Positions 1-7,194 of a stretch of 17,922 nucleotides of DNA are shown here, piece after piece. The translations under genes and the position numbers were made by a program. Within the stretch, counting starts at the first letter, position 1, and the number at the start of each line of letters is the position of its first letter. Source of the stretch: Desulfobacteraceae bacterium (GTDB taxonomy: Bacteria; Desulfobacterota; Desulfobacteria; Desulfobacterales; UBA11574); the NCBI GenBank assembly GCA_029857875.1, contig JAOUGB010000008.1, forward strand, positions 1 through 17,922. The letters run 5' to 3'. The notes under the pieces were generated by a model, which did no database searches, was not told where the DNA came from, and saw nothing but the letters and a program-made list of their open reading frames with translations.

Positions 1-1
1 G

Positions 2-355
2 CCGGTTGTGAGGAATTTCCTTTTGAATTTGCAAAGGGATTTGGGAAGGGAGAAGGGGGTTGTATTTGAAGGGCGTGACATGGGAACCGTGGTATTCCCA
101 GGTGCTGATGTGAAGTTTTTTCTGGATGCATCTCCAAAAATCAGGGCTAAAAGGCGATACAAAGAATTAAAATCAATAAACCCTCAATCATTAGAAGCGG
201 TTGAAAGGGACATGGGCCGTAGAGATAAAAATGACAGCACCAGAGAGTTAGCGCCATTAAAGCCGGCAGAAGATGCGATTCGAATAGATTCAACCGATCT
301 TTCTGTTGAAACTGTTGTTGAGCGAATGGCGACCATCATCGGAACTCTAACTTAG
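2..355 (+). CDS. cmk: Cytidylate kinase, C-terminal part (5' end outside window)
   Basis: Cmk transfers phosphate from ATP to CMP or dCMP in cytosolic pyrimidine nucleotide salvage. The reading frame is open to the left edge, so the N-terminal P-loop half is missing; the GTG at position 8 is internal and not a real start. The visible part carries the family's EGRDMGTVVFP block, then FFLDASPKIRAKRRYKEL, the Arg-rich lid region, and the final APLKPAEDAIRIDST segment followed by the usual short C-terminal helix. The stop at 353-355 is at the expected distance, so the C-terminus looks complete. It lies upstream of rpsA on the same strand, a cmk-rpsA order common in Proteobacteria and Desulfobacterota. 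A gap of 263 bp separates them, so rpsA may have its own promoter. Confidence 0.93.
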   Translation, partial: PVVRNFLLNLQRDLGREKGVVFEGRDMGTVVFPGADVKFFLDASPKIRAKRRYKELKSINPQSLEAVERDMGRRDKNDSTRELAPLKPAEDAIRIDSTDLSVETVVERMATIIGTLT

Positions 356-562
356 TGCTTTGATTCGAAAATACAGTGACTTTCTTTTAAGGATCTAATA
401 AAAATATCTGCTTGACCGGCACCAAGTTCTAAGCGGCCAATTTCTTTCCGAATCTTGTCAATTCTTTCGTCATTCCAAGTTTAAGCGAATTTATTGAGTT
501 TTAATAATTTATTTAAAATAATCATTGTTTTTTGGGAATGAGTCTGATAGCAGAAGGGTTTA

Positions 563-571
563 TGCTATATA
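563..571 (+). promoter_or_regulatory. Candidate extended -10 promoter element for rpsA
   Basis: The cmk-rpsA gap (356-618) contains TGcTATATA at 563-571, which fits an extended -10 (TG, one base, then a TATAAT-like hexamer) about 48 bp before the rpsA ATG. No convincing -35 is visible at 16-18 bp spacing. This is consistent with extended -10 promoters but leaves the call weak. The rest of the gap holds a 43-codon open stretch on the - strand without a start codon (352-480) and otherwise nothing recognised. Confidence 0.3.
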
Positions 572-618
572 TTACAAATTATAGCAAAATAAAACTGGCT
601 TAGGGGGTATTGTATTTA

Positions 619-2598
619 ATGGAAAATTTTGAAGCAAATGATTCAAACAAAATTTTAACGAATGAGACATCCAGTGAGCAGTCAGATGCAGAAGGTATTA
701 AGGAACAAGACGTATTGAAAACTGATTCATCTCAAGAAGAAACACCATCTGGTGATATTCAAGACCCGGTTAATGGTTCGGCAGATGCTCAGGAAACAAC
801 TTCAGGCTCTAAAGAAGATCAAGAAACAAGCGGTGCTTTGGAAGAAGTTGCGGAAATAATCGGCGACCCGGAAGAAAGTCCTGTTACACTCGAAGGCTCT
901 AAAGCAGCAAACAAACCAAGTGAAAACATGGACAGCATGATGGATATGTACGAGGAAAGCTTTAATCGATTCGCTGAAGGTGAAGTTGTTACCGGAAGAA
1001 TAATTTCCGTAGATAAGGATTATGTTCTTGTTGATATTGGGTACAAATCAGAAGGGCAAATAAAGATTCAAGAATTTCAAGATGAAGACGGAAACTTAAT
1101 TGCCAATGAGGGAGATTTGGTTGATGTAATGGTGGAATGGTGGGATGATGAAGAAGAGCGCGTCGTTCTTTCCAAAGAAAAAGCCGCTAAAGTAAAAGTA
1201 TGGGAAGATATTAAGAAATCTTACGACGAAGGTAAAACTGTGAAAGGCGTTATTGTCAATCGCGTCAAGGGAGGATTTTCCGTAGACATCGGTGTTCAGG
1301 CATTTCTGCCCGGTTCGCAGGCGGATTTGCGTCCCATTCGCAATCTTGATGAAATGGTTGGGAAGACATTTACCTTCAAGATCCTAAAATATAATCGAAA
1401 ACGGAGTAATATCGTTTTATCCAGGCGAATCATTCTTGAAGAAGAACGCGATTCCAAACGATCTACAACACTGGATAGCATTGAAGATGGAAAAATTGTT
1501 GATGGCATTGTAAAGAATATAACCGAATATGGCGTATTTGTCGACCTTGGCGGTGTAGATGGTCTCCTTCATATTACGGACATTTCATGGGGACGCGTTA
1601 AACATCCATCTGAGCTTTTTTCAGTCGGTGACAAAATAACCGTGAAAATTTTAAGCTTTGATATTGAACGGGAAAGAGTTTCATTGGGAATGAAGCAACT
1701 TACCGAGGACCCCTGGCTGGCAGCCACAAAAAAATATCCCATAGGTTCCCGTGCTAACGGAAAAGTCGTCAGTCTAACAGATTATGGCGCATTTGTTGAG
1801 TTGGAGGAAGGTATTGAAGGGCTGATTCACGTTTCTGAAATGTCGTGGACCCGAAAGATTCGCCATCCCTCTAAGGTTGTTTCCGTGGGCGATGTGGTTG
1901 ATACCGTAGTGCTGGATATCAAGCCTGAAAGCAGACGGATTTCTTTGGGCATGAAGCAAGTTGTTCCCAATCCTTGGGATGTTATTAGTGAAAAGTATCC
2001 GGTTGGAACCACCATTGAAGGCAAAATAAAGAATATCACCGACTTCGGCCTTTTTATCGGCATTGGTGAAGGAATTGATGGGCTTGTACATATTTCCGAT
2101 ATTTCCTGGATAAAGCGGATAAAACATCCATCGGAGTTATATAAAAAAGGCGACGTGGTTCAGGCCATCGTATTAGATATTGAAAAGGAGAATGAAAGGT
2201 TTTCACTGGGGATCAAGCAATTACAGGAAGACCCTTGGAAAACGGTTGCTGAACGGTATGAAGTTGGAAAAGAGATTACAGGTACAGTGACCAATCTGAC
2301 CGATTTCGGCGTTTTTGTAGAAATCGAGGAAGGAATAGAAGGGCTTGTTCATGTATCTGAAATTAGCAAAGAAAAGATAAAGACCCCCATCGGCAAGTTC
2401 AGTATCGGCGATGTTATTACAGCCAAAGTTATGAATATCAACAGCCAGGAAAGGCGAATCGGCCTTTCAATCAAGCGACTCGAAATCGAAAGCGAACAGA
2501 GCTTTTTAAGCGAGTATGTCAATAACGCCAGACCCACGACATCAACTTTTGGGGAAATTTTGCGGGAAAACCTTCAAGAAAAGTTAAATGGGGAATAA
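619..2598 (+). CDS. rpsA: 30S ribosomal protein S1 with long acidic N-terminal extension
   Basis: S1 binds mRNA on the 30S subunit and helps initiation on structured or weak Shine-Dalgarno messages. Six S1/OB-fold repeats are visible, starting near residues 121, 205, 291, 376, 463 and 550; repeats 3-6 share the pattern G-x-V-x-x-(I/L)-T-(D/E)-(F/Y)-G-x-F-V. From Met104 the protein is 556 residues, essentially the length of E. coli S1. Residues 1-103 are an extra low-complexity segment rich in Glu, Asp, Ser, Thr and Gln, with no Arg, His, Cys, Trp or Tyr. The ATG at 619 is chosen because a GGGGG run (603-607) lies 11 nt upstream. The in-frame TTG at 610 is too close to that run, and the ATG at 928, which would give a standard-length S1, has no ribosome binding site. 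Whether the extension is translated is thus supported but not proven. The gene lies between cmk and sppA. Confidence 0.95.
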   Translation: MENFEANDSNKILTNETSSEQSDAEGIKEQDVLKTDSSQEETPSGDIQDPVNGSADAQETTSGSKEDQETSGALEEVAEIIGDPEESPVTLEGSKAANKPSENMDSMMDMYEESFNRFAEGEVVTGRIISVDKDYVLVDIGYKSEGQIKIQEFQDEDGNLIANEGDLVDVMVEWWDDEEERVVLSKEKAAKVKVWEDIKKSYDEGKTVKGVIVNRVKGGFSVDIGVQAFLPGSQADLRPIRNLDEMVGKTFTFKILKYNRKRSNIVLSRRIILEEERDSKRSTTLDSIEDGKIVDGIVKNITEYGVFVDLGGVDGLLHITDISWGRVKHPSELFSVGDKITVKILSFDIERERVSLGMKQLTEDPWLAATKKYPIGSRANGKVVSLTDYGAFVELEEGIEGLIHVSEMSWTRKIRHPSKVVSVGDVVDTVVLDIKPESRRISLGMKQVVPNPWDVISEKYPVGTTIEGKIKNITDFGLFIGIGEGIDGLVHISDISWIKRIKHPSELYKKGDVVQAIVLDIEKENERFSLGIKQLQEDPWKTVAERYEVGKEITGTVTNLTDFGVFVEIEEGIEGLVHVSEISKEKIKTPIGKFSIGDVITAKVMNINSQERRIGLSIKRLEIESEQSFLSEYVNNARPTTSTFGEILRENLQEKLNGE

Positions 2599-2664
2599 AT
2601 AGAGCATCCAGCCCCAAAGAGTTCGCTTTTACCGATACTGTCTGAAAGAGCGTCGTTGATTTTT

Positions 2665-2874
2665 ACCTAAACTGAGCGTTTCAAATTTTTGAAATGGTTA
2701 ACTTAACAATATTTTTAAGGTATTCTGCCATTCTAAATTTCAAGAATTTGAAACCCTACGGGATTTCCAATTTCACCGCACCTACTGCGTCAGATGCCGT
2801 TCCGCATAGGCGACTATAGCGAAACGACATCTTCCTTGTATTTGCGGCAAACTTGAAAATCGCTCAATTTAGGT
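2665..2874. repeat. Imperfect inverted-repeat element after rpsA
   Basis: The 331-bp rpsA-sppA gap holds a roughly 210-bp element with inverted ends. ACCTAAACTGAGCG starts at 2665, and its reverse complement with one change (CGCTCAATTTAGGT) ends at 2874; the match continues as TTT-CAA with small indels. Inside, GATGCCGTTCCGC (2793-2805) can pair with GCGAAACGACATC (2819-2831). The two mismatches are A-C on the + strand and would be G-U on a - strand transcript. The design of terminal inverted repeats plus an internal hairpin and no coding capacity resembles a MITE-like or structured RNA element. No flanking duplication was clear. Confidence 0.55.
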
Positions 2875-2929
2875 TTTAGTTGTGCATACTTTTTAATATC
2901 AAATAATTTCAAATGACAAATACATTATT

Positions 2930-3820
2930 ATGTTTTCACGCAGGCATCCATATCTTTTTTTCATACTGATCTTTTCTACTGTTGTTGCTACATCGATGAT
3001 ATTAATGACGCTTCTTGTTACGCTAAGTACAAGGGACACTGAGTTTGAATTTGGAGAAAAAGTCGGCGTTATAGAGATAAGCGGCATTATTGCAGATTCC
3101 AAAAACGTCCTTAATCACCTCAAACATTTCCGTGAAGATAATGCGATAAAAGCGATCGTCGTTCGAGTCGATTCACCCGGGGGCGCTGTGGGCCCGTCAC
3201 AGGAAATTTTCAGGGAGATCAGAAAGACATCCGCCACAAAGAAAGTGGTGGCTTCCATGGGTACCATTGCAACATCCGGAGGGTATTATATCGCTGCCGG
3301 GGCAAATGGAATTGTAGCCAATCCCGGGACCATAACCGGAAGCATCGGTGTCATCATGGGATTTACAAATTATGAGGAGCTGCTTCATAAAATCGGATTG
3401 ATTCCAATTGTTGTAAAGAGCGGCGAGTACAAGGATATCGGATCGCCCGTTCGAGAGATGAAACCTGAAGAGAAAGAAATCCTTCAGGAATTTGCAAAAA
3501 AAATCCACAGGCAATTTATTAAAGATATCGTTGACGGGCGAAAGATGGATATGGAAATGGTAGAATCGCTTGCCGACGGACGTATTTTTACCGGCCAAGA
3601 GTCAAAAAAATTAGGCCTTGTGGACCGTCTTGGAAATTTAGAAGATGCAATTGAGTGGGCAGGCCGACTCGGCGGAATCAAAGGGAAGATTGCCACCGTT
3701 TATGCAAAGGAGAAAAAATTCTCCCTTTTGAAATATATTACGGATTCATCTGCCGAAACTTTGTTAAACCATATTCTTGATCCGAAATTATCGGCAGACT
3801 ATATATATAGACCGGAATAA
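2930..3820 (+). CDS. sppA: Signal peptide peptidase SppA, short bacterial form
   Basis: SppA is a membrane-anchored serine protease that degrades signal peptides after their release from secreted proteins. The 296-residue protein has one N-terminal hydrophobic segment (about residues 8-32) after a short basic start, then a ClpP-fold S49 domain. The conserved RVDSPGGAVGPSQEI block is at 79-93. The predicted nucleophile is Ser116 in TSGGYYIA and the general base is Lys168 in SGEYKDIGSP. The 52-residue Ser-Lys spacing equals that of the Bacillus SppA dyad. ITGSIGVI at 135-142 is another family motif. The length matches single-domain SppA rather than the duplicated E. coli type. No Shine-Dalgarno sequence is seen before the ATG, which sits in an AT-rich stretch. 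It follows rpsA on the same strand, 331 bp away, with an inverted-repeat element between. Confidence 0.95.
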   Translation: MFSRRHPYLFFILIFSTVVATSMILMTLLVTLSTRDTEFEFGEKVGVIEISGIIADSKNVLNHLKHFREDNAIKAIVVRVDSPGGAVGPSQEIFREIRKTSATKKVVASMGTIATSGGYYIAAGANGIVANPGTITGSIGVIMGFTNYEELLHKIGLIPIVVKSGEYKDIGSPVREMKPEEKEILQEFAKKIHRQFIKDIVDGRKMDMEMVESLADGRIFTGQESKKLGLVDRLGNLEDAIEWAGRLGGIKGKIATVYAKEKKFSLLKYITDSSAETLLNHILDPKLSADYIYRPE

Positions 3821-3948
3821 ACCCTATCGTTGCAAAAGCCCATAATACCGTAATTCCTTCGTTGCCAAGGGTTTGCGGTAGGTTTACTACAGCGTCACCC
3901 TTGGACGCCTTGGACTTACGGCATCCTGAGCTTTTGCAACGTTAGGGT
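3821..3948. repeat. 128-bp long-palindrome intergenic element
   Basis: The element begins immediately after the sppA stop codon. Its 19-bp ends are inverted repeats with one mismatch: ACCCTATCGTTGCAAAAGC at 3821-3839 and GCTTTTGCAACGTTAGGGT at 3930-3948. The homology continues inward with many substitutions to CCAAGGGT near 3864-3871 facing ACCCTTGG near 3897-3904, leaving a loop of about 25 nt. The whole 128 bp is therefore one imperfect palindrome able to fold as a long hairpin in DNA or RNA. No coding capacity is seen. A REP/MITE-type element is the likeliest class. Confidence 0.7.
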
Positions 3949-4025
3949 AAACCCGATTGCTGCATAAATAGCACGTCAAGGGATTCTCACGAAAATCATA
4001 GGATAGAAGAAAAGGATGTTAAACA

Positions 4026-4054
4026 CAGCGCCCGTTTTGTGGGCGTTTTTTTTT
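4026..4054 (+). terminator. Rho-independent terminator downstream of sppA
   Basis: The stem CGCCC (4028-4032) and GGGCG (4040-4044) enclose a 7-nt loop, followed directly by ten T residues (4045-4054). A flanking G-U pair and an A-U pair can extend the stem. The orientation fits ending a + strand transcript. The nearest + gene upstream is sppA, about 200 bp away with the palindromic element between. The terminator also insulates the convergent - strand gene that ends at 4064. Confidence 0.8.
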
Positions 4055-4063
4055 ATTCAATTT

Positions 4064-4672
4064 TTACTCAAAAACACTCACATCCCCCAAACCCTTTCGG
4101 ATGATTTCCGGGAGATCATCGATCAGGGATATGACACTCGAAGGGTGCCCTGTAACAGGGCCTCCGTCGATAACCACATCTATTCTATGTTGGAAAAAAT
4201 CGTGAATAAGAGAGGGATCATAAAGAATTGTCCCATCCGGCATTGTAGCGCTCGTCGTGATAATGGGATTTCCCAAAGCTTGGACCAGAGAAAGACAAAT
4301 CCGATTGTCAGGCACGCGAATACCAGCTGTTTTTCGATTGGTTAGCATGATTTTTGGAACTAGTTTCGAACCCTCCAGAACAAACGTGTAGGGGCCCGGA
4401 AGAAGCCGTTTCATTGTTTTATACGCATAATTTGAAACTTTTGCGTAATAGCTGATATTTTTTAGGTCCGAACAAATAAAGCTAAAAGGCTTGATTTTTT
4501 TTCGTTGTTTTAACTGGTAGATCTTTTCTATGGACTTTTTGTTCATAATATCACAACCGATTCCGTAATATGTATCGGTTGGATAGGCGATGATGCCGCC
4601 TCTTTTAAGTACATCAACCACCTTTGTTAGGAGTCGTTCCTGGGGGTTTATGGGATTTATTTTAAAAATCAC
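4064..4672 (-). CDS. Sua5/YciO/YrdC-family protein (YciO-like threonylcarbamoyl-AMP synthase homologue)
   Basis: The YrdC fold forms L-threonylcarbamoyladenylate from threonine, bicarbonate and ATP for the t6A modification of tRNA; YciO members are paralogues with less certain activity. The N-terminal block GGIIAYPTDTYYGIGCD (about residues 25-41) is the family signature. It is followed by KIKPFSFICSDLKNISYYA, LLPGPYTFVLEG, AGIRVPDN and TTSATMPDG. The KPFSFIC-type segment is closer to YciO than to TsaC, which has a different K-x-R region. The 202-residue length is normal for the single-domain form, without the Sua5 C-terminal domain. The start is GTG at 4672, supported by AAGGA 5 nt upstream on the - strand. 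The gene is convergent with sppA and transcribed alone. Family confidence is high; the exact activity is uncertain. Confidence 0.88.
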   Translation of the reverse strand: MIFKINPINPQERLLTKVVDVLKRGGIIAYPTDTYYGIGCDIMNKKSIEKIYQLKQRKKIKPFSFICSDLKNISYYAKVSNYAYKTMKRLLPGPYTFVLEGSKLVPKIMLTNRKTAGIRVPDNRICLSLVQALGNPIITTSATMPDGTILYDPSLIHDFFQHRIDVVIDGGPVTGHPSSVISLIDDLPEIIRKGLGDVSVFE

Positions 4673-4806
4673 GGCAATCCTTATTTACTAATGCCAGCCC
4701 AAAAATATTTTTTGTCGCTCATATGTCGCAACGCATCAACCACCAGGTGATGGTCTATAGATATTTATCATAAAAGCTAACAATTTAGCCTTTTGAAAAC
4801 ATTATC

Positions 4807-5078
4807 GCTTCAAGTATATTTAAATTTTTGCTGCAAGATCGCGCCAAAGGCGGATAAAACTCGTGAATAAGAGATAGTAATGAAAGAACCTGCCCGGGCT
4901 ATTAATAAAAGCCTATATTTATACAGGCGGTTTCATCCATAAAATTAAATCGCCGATAGTTCTTTCAAAACGATCCCTAATCCTCCCGAGGCGGACAAGT
5001 CCACTCGGACAGCTTCCAGTCAAAAATTTAAATATACCTGAAGCTTCTTTTAAACCGATTTGTTTCAAGGGACTAAAC
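4807..5078. repeat. Inverted-repeat element, copy A (upstream of guaB)
   Basis: Twenty-four-base ends at 4807-4830 and 5021-5044 are inverted repeats with a single mismatch (GCTTCAAGTATATTTAAATT side versus its complement). A nested inverted pair, TGAAAGAAC and GTTCTTTCA, lies inside. The left 54 bp (4807-4860) align without gaps to 6831-6884 downstream of guaB with about nine mismatches. The segment 5035-5078 aligns without gaps to 7111-7154 with eleven mismatches, continuing past the right inverted repeat. The middle parts differ. No open reading frame of note lies inside. It occupies much of the 667-bp gap before guaB. Confidence 0.7.
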
Positions 5079-5133
5079 TATTATCATAAAATATGGAAAG
5101 ATGTATTTATTACAGGCACCGGTATAATGTCAA

Positions 5134-5145
5134 GGCAGCGCTGCC
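5134..5145. promoter_or_regulatory. Perfect 12-bp palindrome near a TATAAT box upstream of guaB
   Basis: A consensus TATAAT (5123-5128) is followed 5 bp later by the perfect palindrome GGCAGCGCTGCC (5134-5145) and then GTGTTTTT. No good -35 lies upstream of the TATAAT. The palindrome could be a dimeric regulator site overlapping a transcription start, or a weak GGCA/TGCC stem with a T-run behind it. It lies about 195 bp before the guaB start. The assignment is tentative. Confidence 0.3.
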
Positions 5146-5259
5146 GTGTTTTTCGTTAATAAGTTTATATATTTGTTAAAAAAGACAGAAATTCAAATGG
5201 TTACAATAGATAGCGCCGCCCGTCCTAATAAAGATTGCAAAAGATAAATCTATTTGTTA

Positions 5260-5268
5260 TGCGATACT
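5260..5268 (+). promoter_or_regulatory. Candidate extended -10 promoter for guaB
   Basis: TGcGATACT at 5260-5268 matches an extended -10 with one substitution in the hexamer, about 70 bp before the guaB ATG at 5340. A TTGCAA (5235-5240) is too far upstream to pair with it at standard spacing. The form TGc-TAxACT recurs before the sirtuin gene, which mildly supports it. Confidence 0.3.
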
Positions 5269-5339
5269 ATCTTACTCAAGTTTAGTGCCCGAATATTGCT
5301 AAAAAGCCTTATTTGAAACAACGATTGATGGAGGACCCC

Positions 5340-6803
5340 ATGAAAAAAATACCGCCTGAAGCGGCGTTTTCTTTTGATGATGTTTTATTGCTCCCGGGCT
5401 ACTCAGATGTTTTGCCGCGAGATGTTGACACCCGCTCTTATTTAACAAAAAATATTGCATTGAACATTCCTCTTGTTAGTGCAGCTATGGATACCGTAAC
5501 CGAATCAAGAACTTCCATAAGCATGGCCCGCGAAGGCGGAATCGGTTTTATCCATCGAAATCTGAGTATTGAAAGTCAATCGATTGAGGTTGACAAGGTG
5601 AAAAAATCTGAAAGCGGTATGATTGTCGATCCGGTAACCATTCATCCGGATCAGCTCGTCCATGAAGTGTTACACCTGATGAATAAATATCGCATTTCAG
5701 GGGTTCCGGTGACCAAAGGAGACAAGTTGGTAGGCATTGTGACGAACAGAGACCTGCGATTTGAGACAAATCTCGATAAAAAAATTTCCGAGGTCATGAC
5801 AAAGGAAAATCTTGTTACGGTTTCAGAAGGGATTACCCTGGAAGATTCCAAAAGTCTGCTGCATAAACACAGGATCGAAAAGCTTCTGGTGGTTGACAAC
5901 AAAGATCGTCTGGTCGGAATGATAACGATAAAAGATATTGAAAAAGTAAAAAAATATCCAAATGCCTGTAAGGATAAGCTGGGAAGACTCAGGGTAGGAG
6001 CTGCCGTGGGAGTGGGGCCGGATATGGAAGAACGCGCAGAGACACTTTTGCGAGCGGGTGCTGATGTTATTCTCATTGATACCTCCCATGGACATACTAA
6101 AAATGTGATTGAGGCTGTCAAAATATTAAAAAGCAATTTCAAAAATATCGAACTGATTGCAGGGAATGTGGGTACGGGGGAAGGGGCTGAAGCGCTGGTT
6201 AAGGCAGGTGTGGATGGTGTCAAAATCGGAATTGGACCTGGATCAATTTGCACGACACGTATTGTAGCGGGTGTCGGCGTTCCGCAGGTTACAGCGATCA
6301 TGAATTGCACCGCGGTATCCAAGAAAACAGGCATACCTTTGATTGCAGACGGTGGCATAAAATTTTCAGGGGATGTGACAAAAGCGCTTGGCGCCGGTGC
6401 CCACGTGGTGATGATCGGAGGGCTTTTTGCCGGAACTGAAGAGAGTCCGGGAGAGCTTGTTATTTATCAAGGCCGCAGTTACAAAGCCTATCGGGGTATG
6501 GGATCCATAGAAGCCATGCAGAAAGGGAGCAGAGACAGATATTACCAGGATGAAGATTTCCAAGGCGACAAAATGGTCCCGGAAGGTATCGTCGGCCGGG
6601 TACCTTACAGAGGAAAACTGGCGGACAATATTTTTCAGCTCATCGGCGGATTAAAGGCGGGTATGGGATATGTGGGATGTTGTACTCTGGATGAACTCAG
6701 AGAAAAGGCTCGCTTTATAAAGATAAGCGCAGCAGGTCTGCGTGAAAGCCATGTTCATGATGTGATCATAACCAAAGAGGCACCAAACTATCGTCTCGAC
6801 TAG
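5340..6803 (+). CDS. guaB: IMP dehydrogenase
   Basis: This enzyme oxidises IMP to XMP with NAD+, the committed step of GMP synthesis, in the cytosol. The 487 residues match the family length. The N-terminal [17 protein letters not shown] opens the TIM barrel. Two CBS motifs are inserted at about residues 90-205 (for example [20 protein letters not shown] and [20 protein letters not shown]). The catalytic cysteine is Cys304 in [18 protein letters not shown], close to E. coli Cys305. The flap region [20 protein letters not shown] is complete. The start is ATG 5340, because GGAGG (5330-5334) lies 5 nt upstream; longer in-frame starts at 5313 and 5328 lie before or on that site. No guaA follows. 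Related inverted-repeat elements flank the gene on both sides. Confidence 0.97.
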   Translation: MKKIPPEAAFSFDDVLLLPGYSDVLPRDVDTRSYLTKNIALNIPLVSAAMDTVTESRTSISMAREGGIGFIHRNLSIESQSIEVDKVKKSESGMIVDPVTIHPDQLVHEVLHLMNKYRISGVPVTKGDKLVGIVTNRDLRFETNLDKKISEVMTKENLVTVSEGITLEDSKSLLHKHRIEKLLVVDNKDRLVGMITIKDIEKVKKYPNACKDKLGRLRVGAAVGVGPDMEERAETLLRAGADVILIDTSHGHTKNVIEAVKILKSNFKNIELIAGNVGTGEGAEALVKAGVDGVKIGIGPGSICTTRIVAGVGVPQVTAIMNCTAVSKKTGIPLIADGGIKFSGDVTKALGAGAHVVMIGGLFAGTEESPGELVIYQGRSYKAYRGMGSIEAMQKGSRDRYYQDEDFQGDKMVPEGIVGRVPYRGKLADNIFQLIGGLKAGMGYVGCCTLDELREKARFIKISAAGLRESHVHDVIITKEAPNYRLD

Positions 6804-6830
6804 GGTTTAATGCAACGTTGACAATTGATC

Positions 6831-7154
6831 GCCTCAGGTATGATTAAATTTTTGCTGAAAGATCACGCCTGAGGCGGATAAAACTTGAACCAAATTGAAA
6901 ATTGACGATTGAAGATTCACAGTATCGCCCTGCTCTGTCTTTTCATTGATAAAATTGAAAGAATTCCTTAAATATTCAATCCCTGGCCCAGACCTGATAT
7001 AGTCTGCGTAGATGCTTATGCCGTGTCATGTGAACTAATACAGCACCATCAATATTTATCAATTAAGTCGCACCCGGGGCAGGCTTCAATCGAAAATCAT
7101 CAATCGTATGTACCTGAGGCTCCATTAACATCAGTTTGTTTCAAAAACCTAAAC
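6831..7154. repeat. Inverted-repeat element, copy B (downstream of guaB)
   Basis: The ends GCCTCAGGTA (6831-6840) and TACCTGAGGC (7111-7120) are a perfect 10-bp inverted pair, and CCTGAGGC recurs at 6868-6875, giving a local hairpin at the left end. The left 54 bp match copy A at 4807-4860, and 7111-7154 match 5035-5078, in the same orientation. The interior differs in sequence and length from copy A and contains its own inverted stretches of the ATTGACGATTGAAG type. It fills most of the 391-bp guaB-dnaE gap; no gene is seen there. Confidence 0.65.
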
Positions 7155-7194
7155 AGTTACGGATTCCTTATTCATAACAATACATATTCATAAA

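Noticed and set aside
4016..4345. Open frame on the + strand across the sppA terminator
   Set aside because: It runs through the terminator hairpin and T-run and lies antisense to the clearly coding YciO-like gene; its protein shows no family features.
4673..5312. Possible tRNA, small RNA or CRISPR in the longest gap
   Set aside because: No cloverleaf, no CCA-type end and no regularly spaced identical repeats; the repeats present are the inverted-repeat element already listed.
5651..6358. Long - strand open frame (235 codons) inside guaB
   Set aside because: Antisense shadow of guaB codons, giving a low-complexity Ser/Ile/Pro-rich product with no motif.
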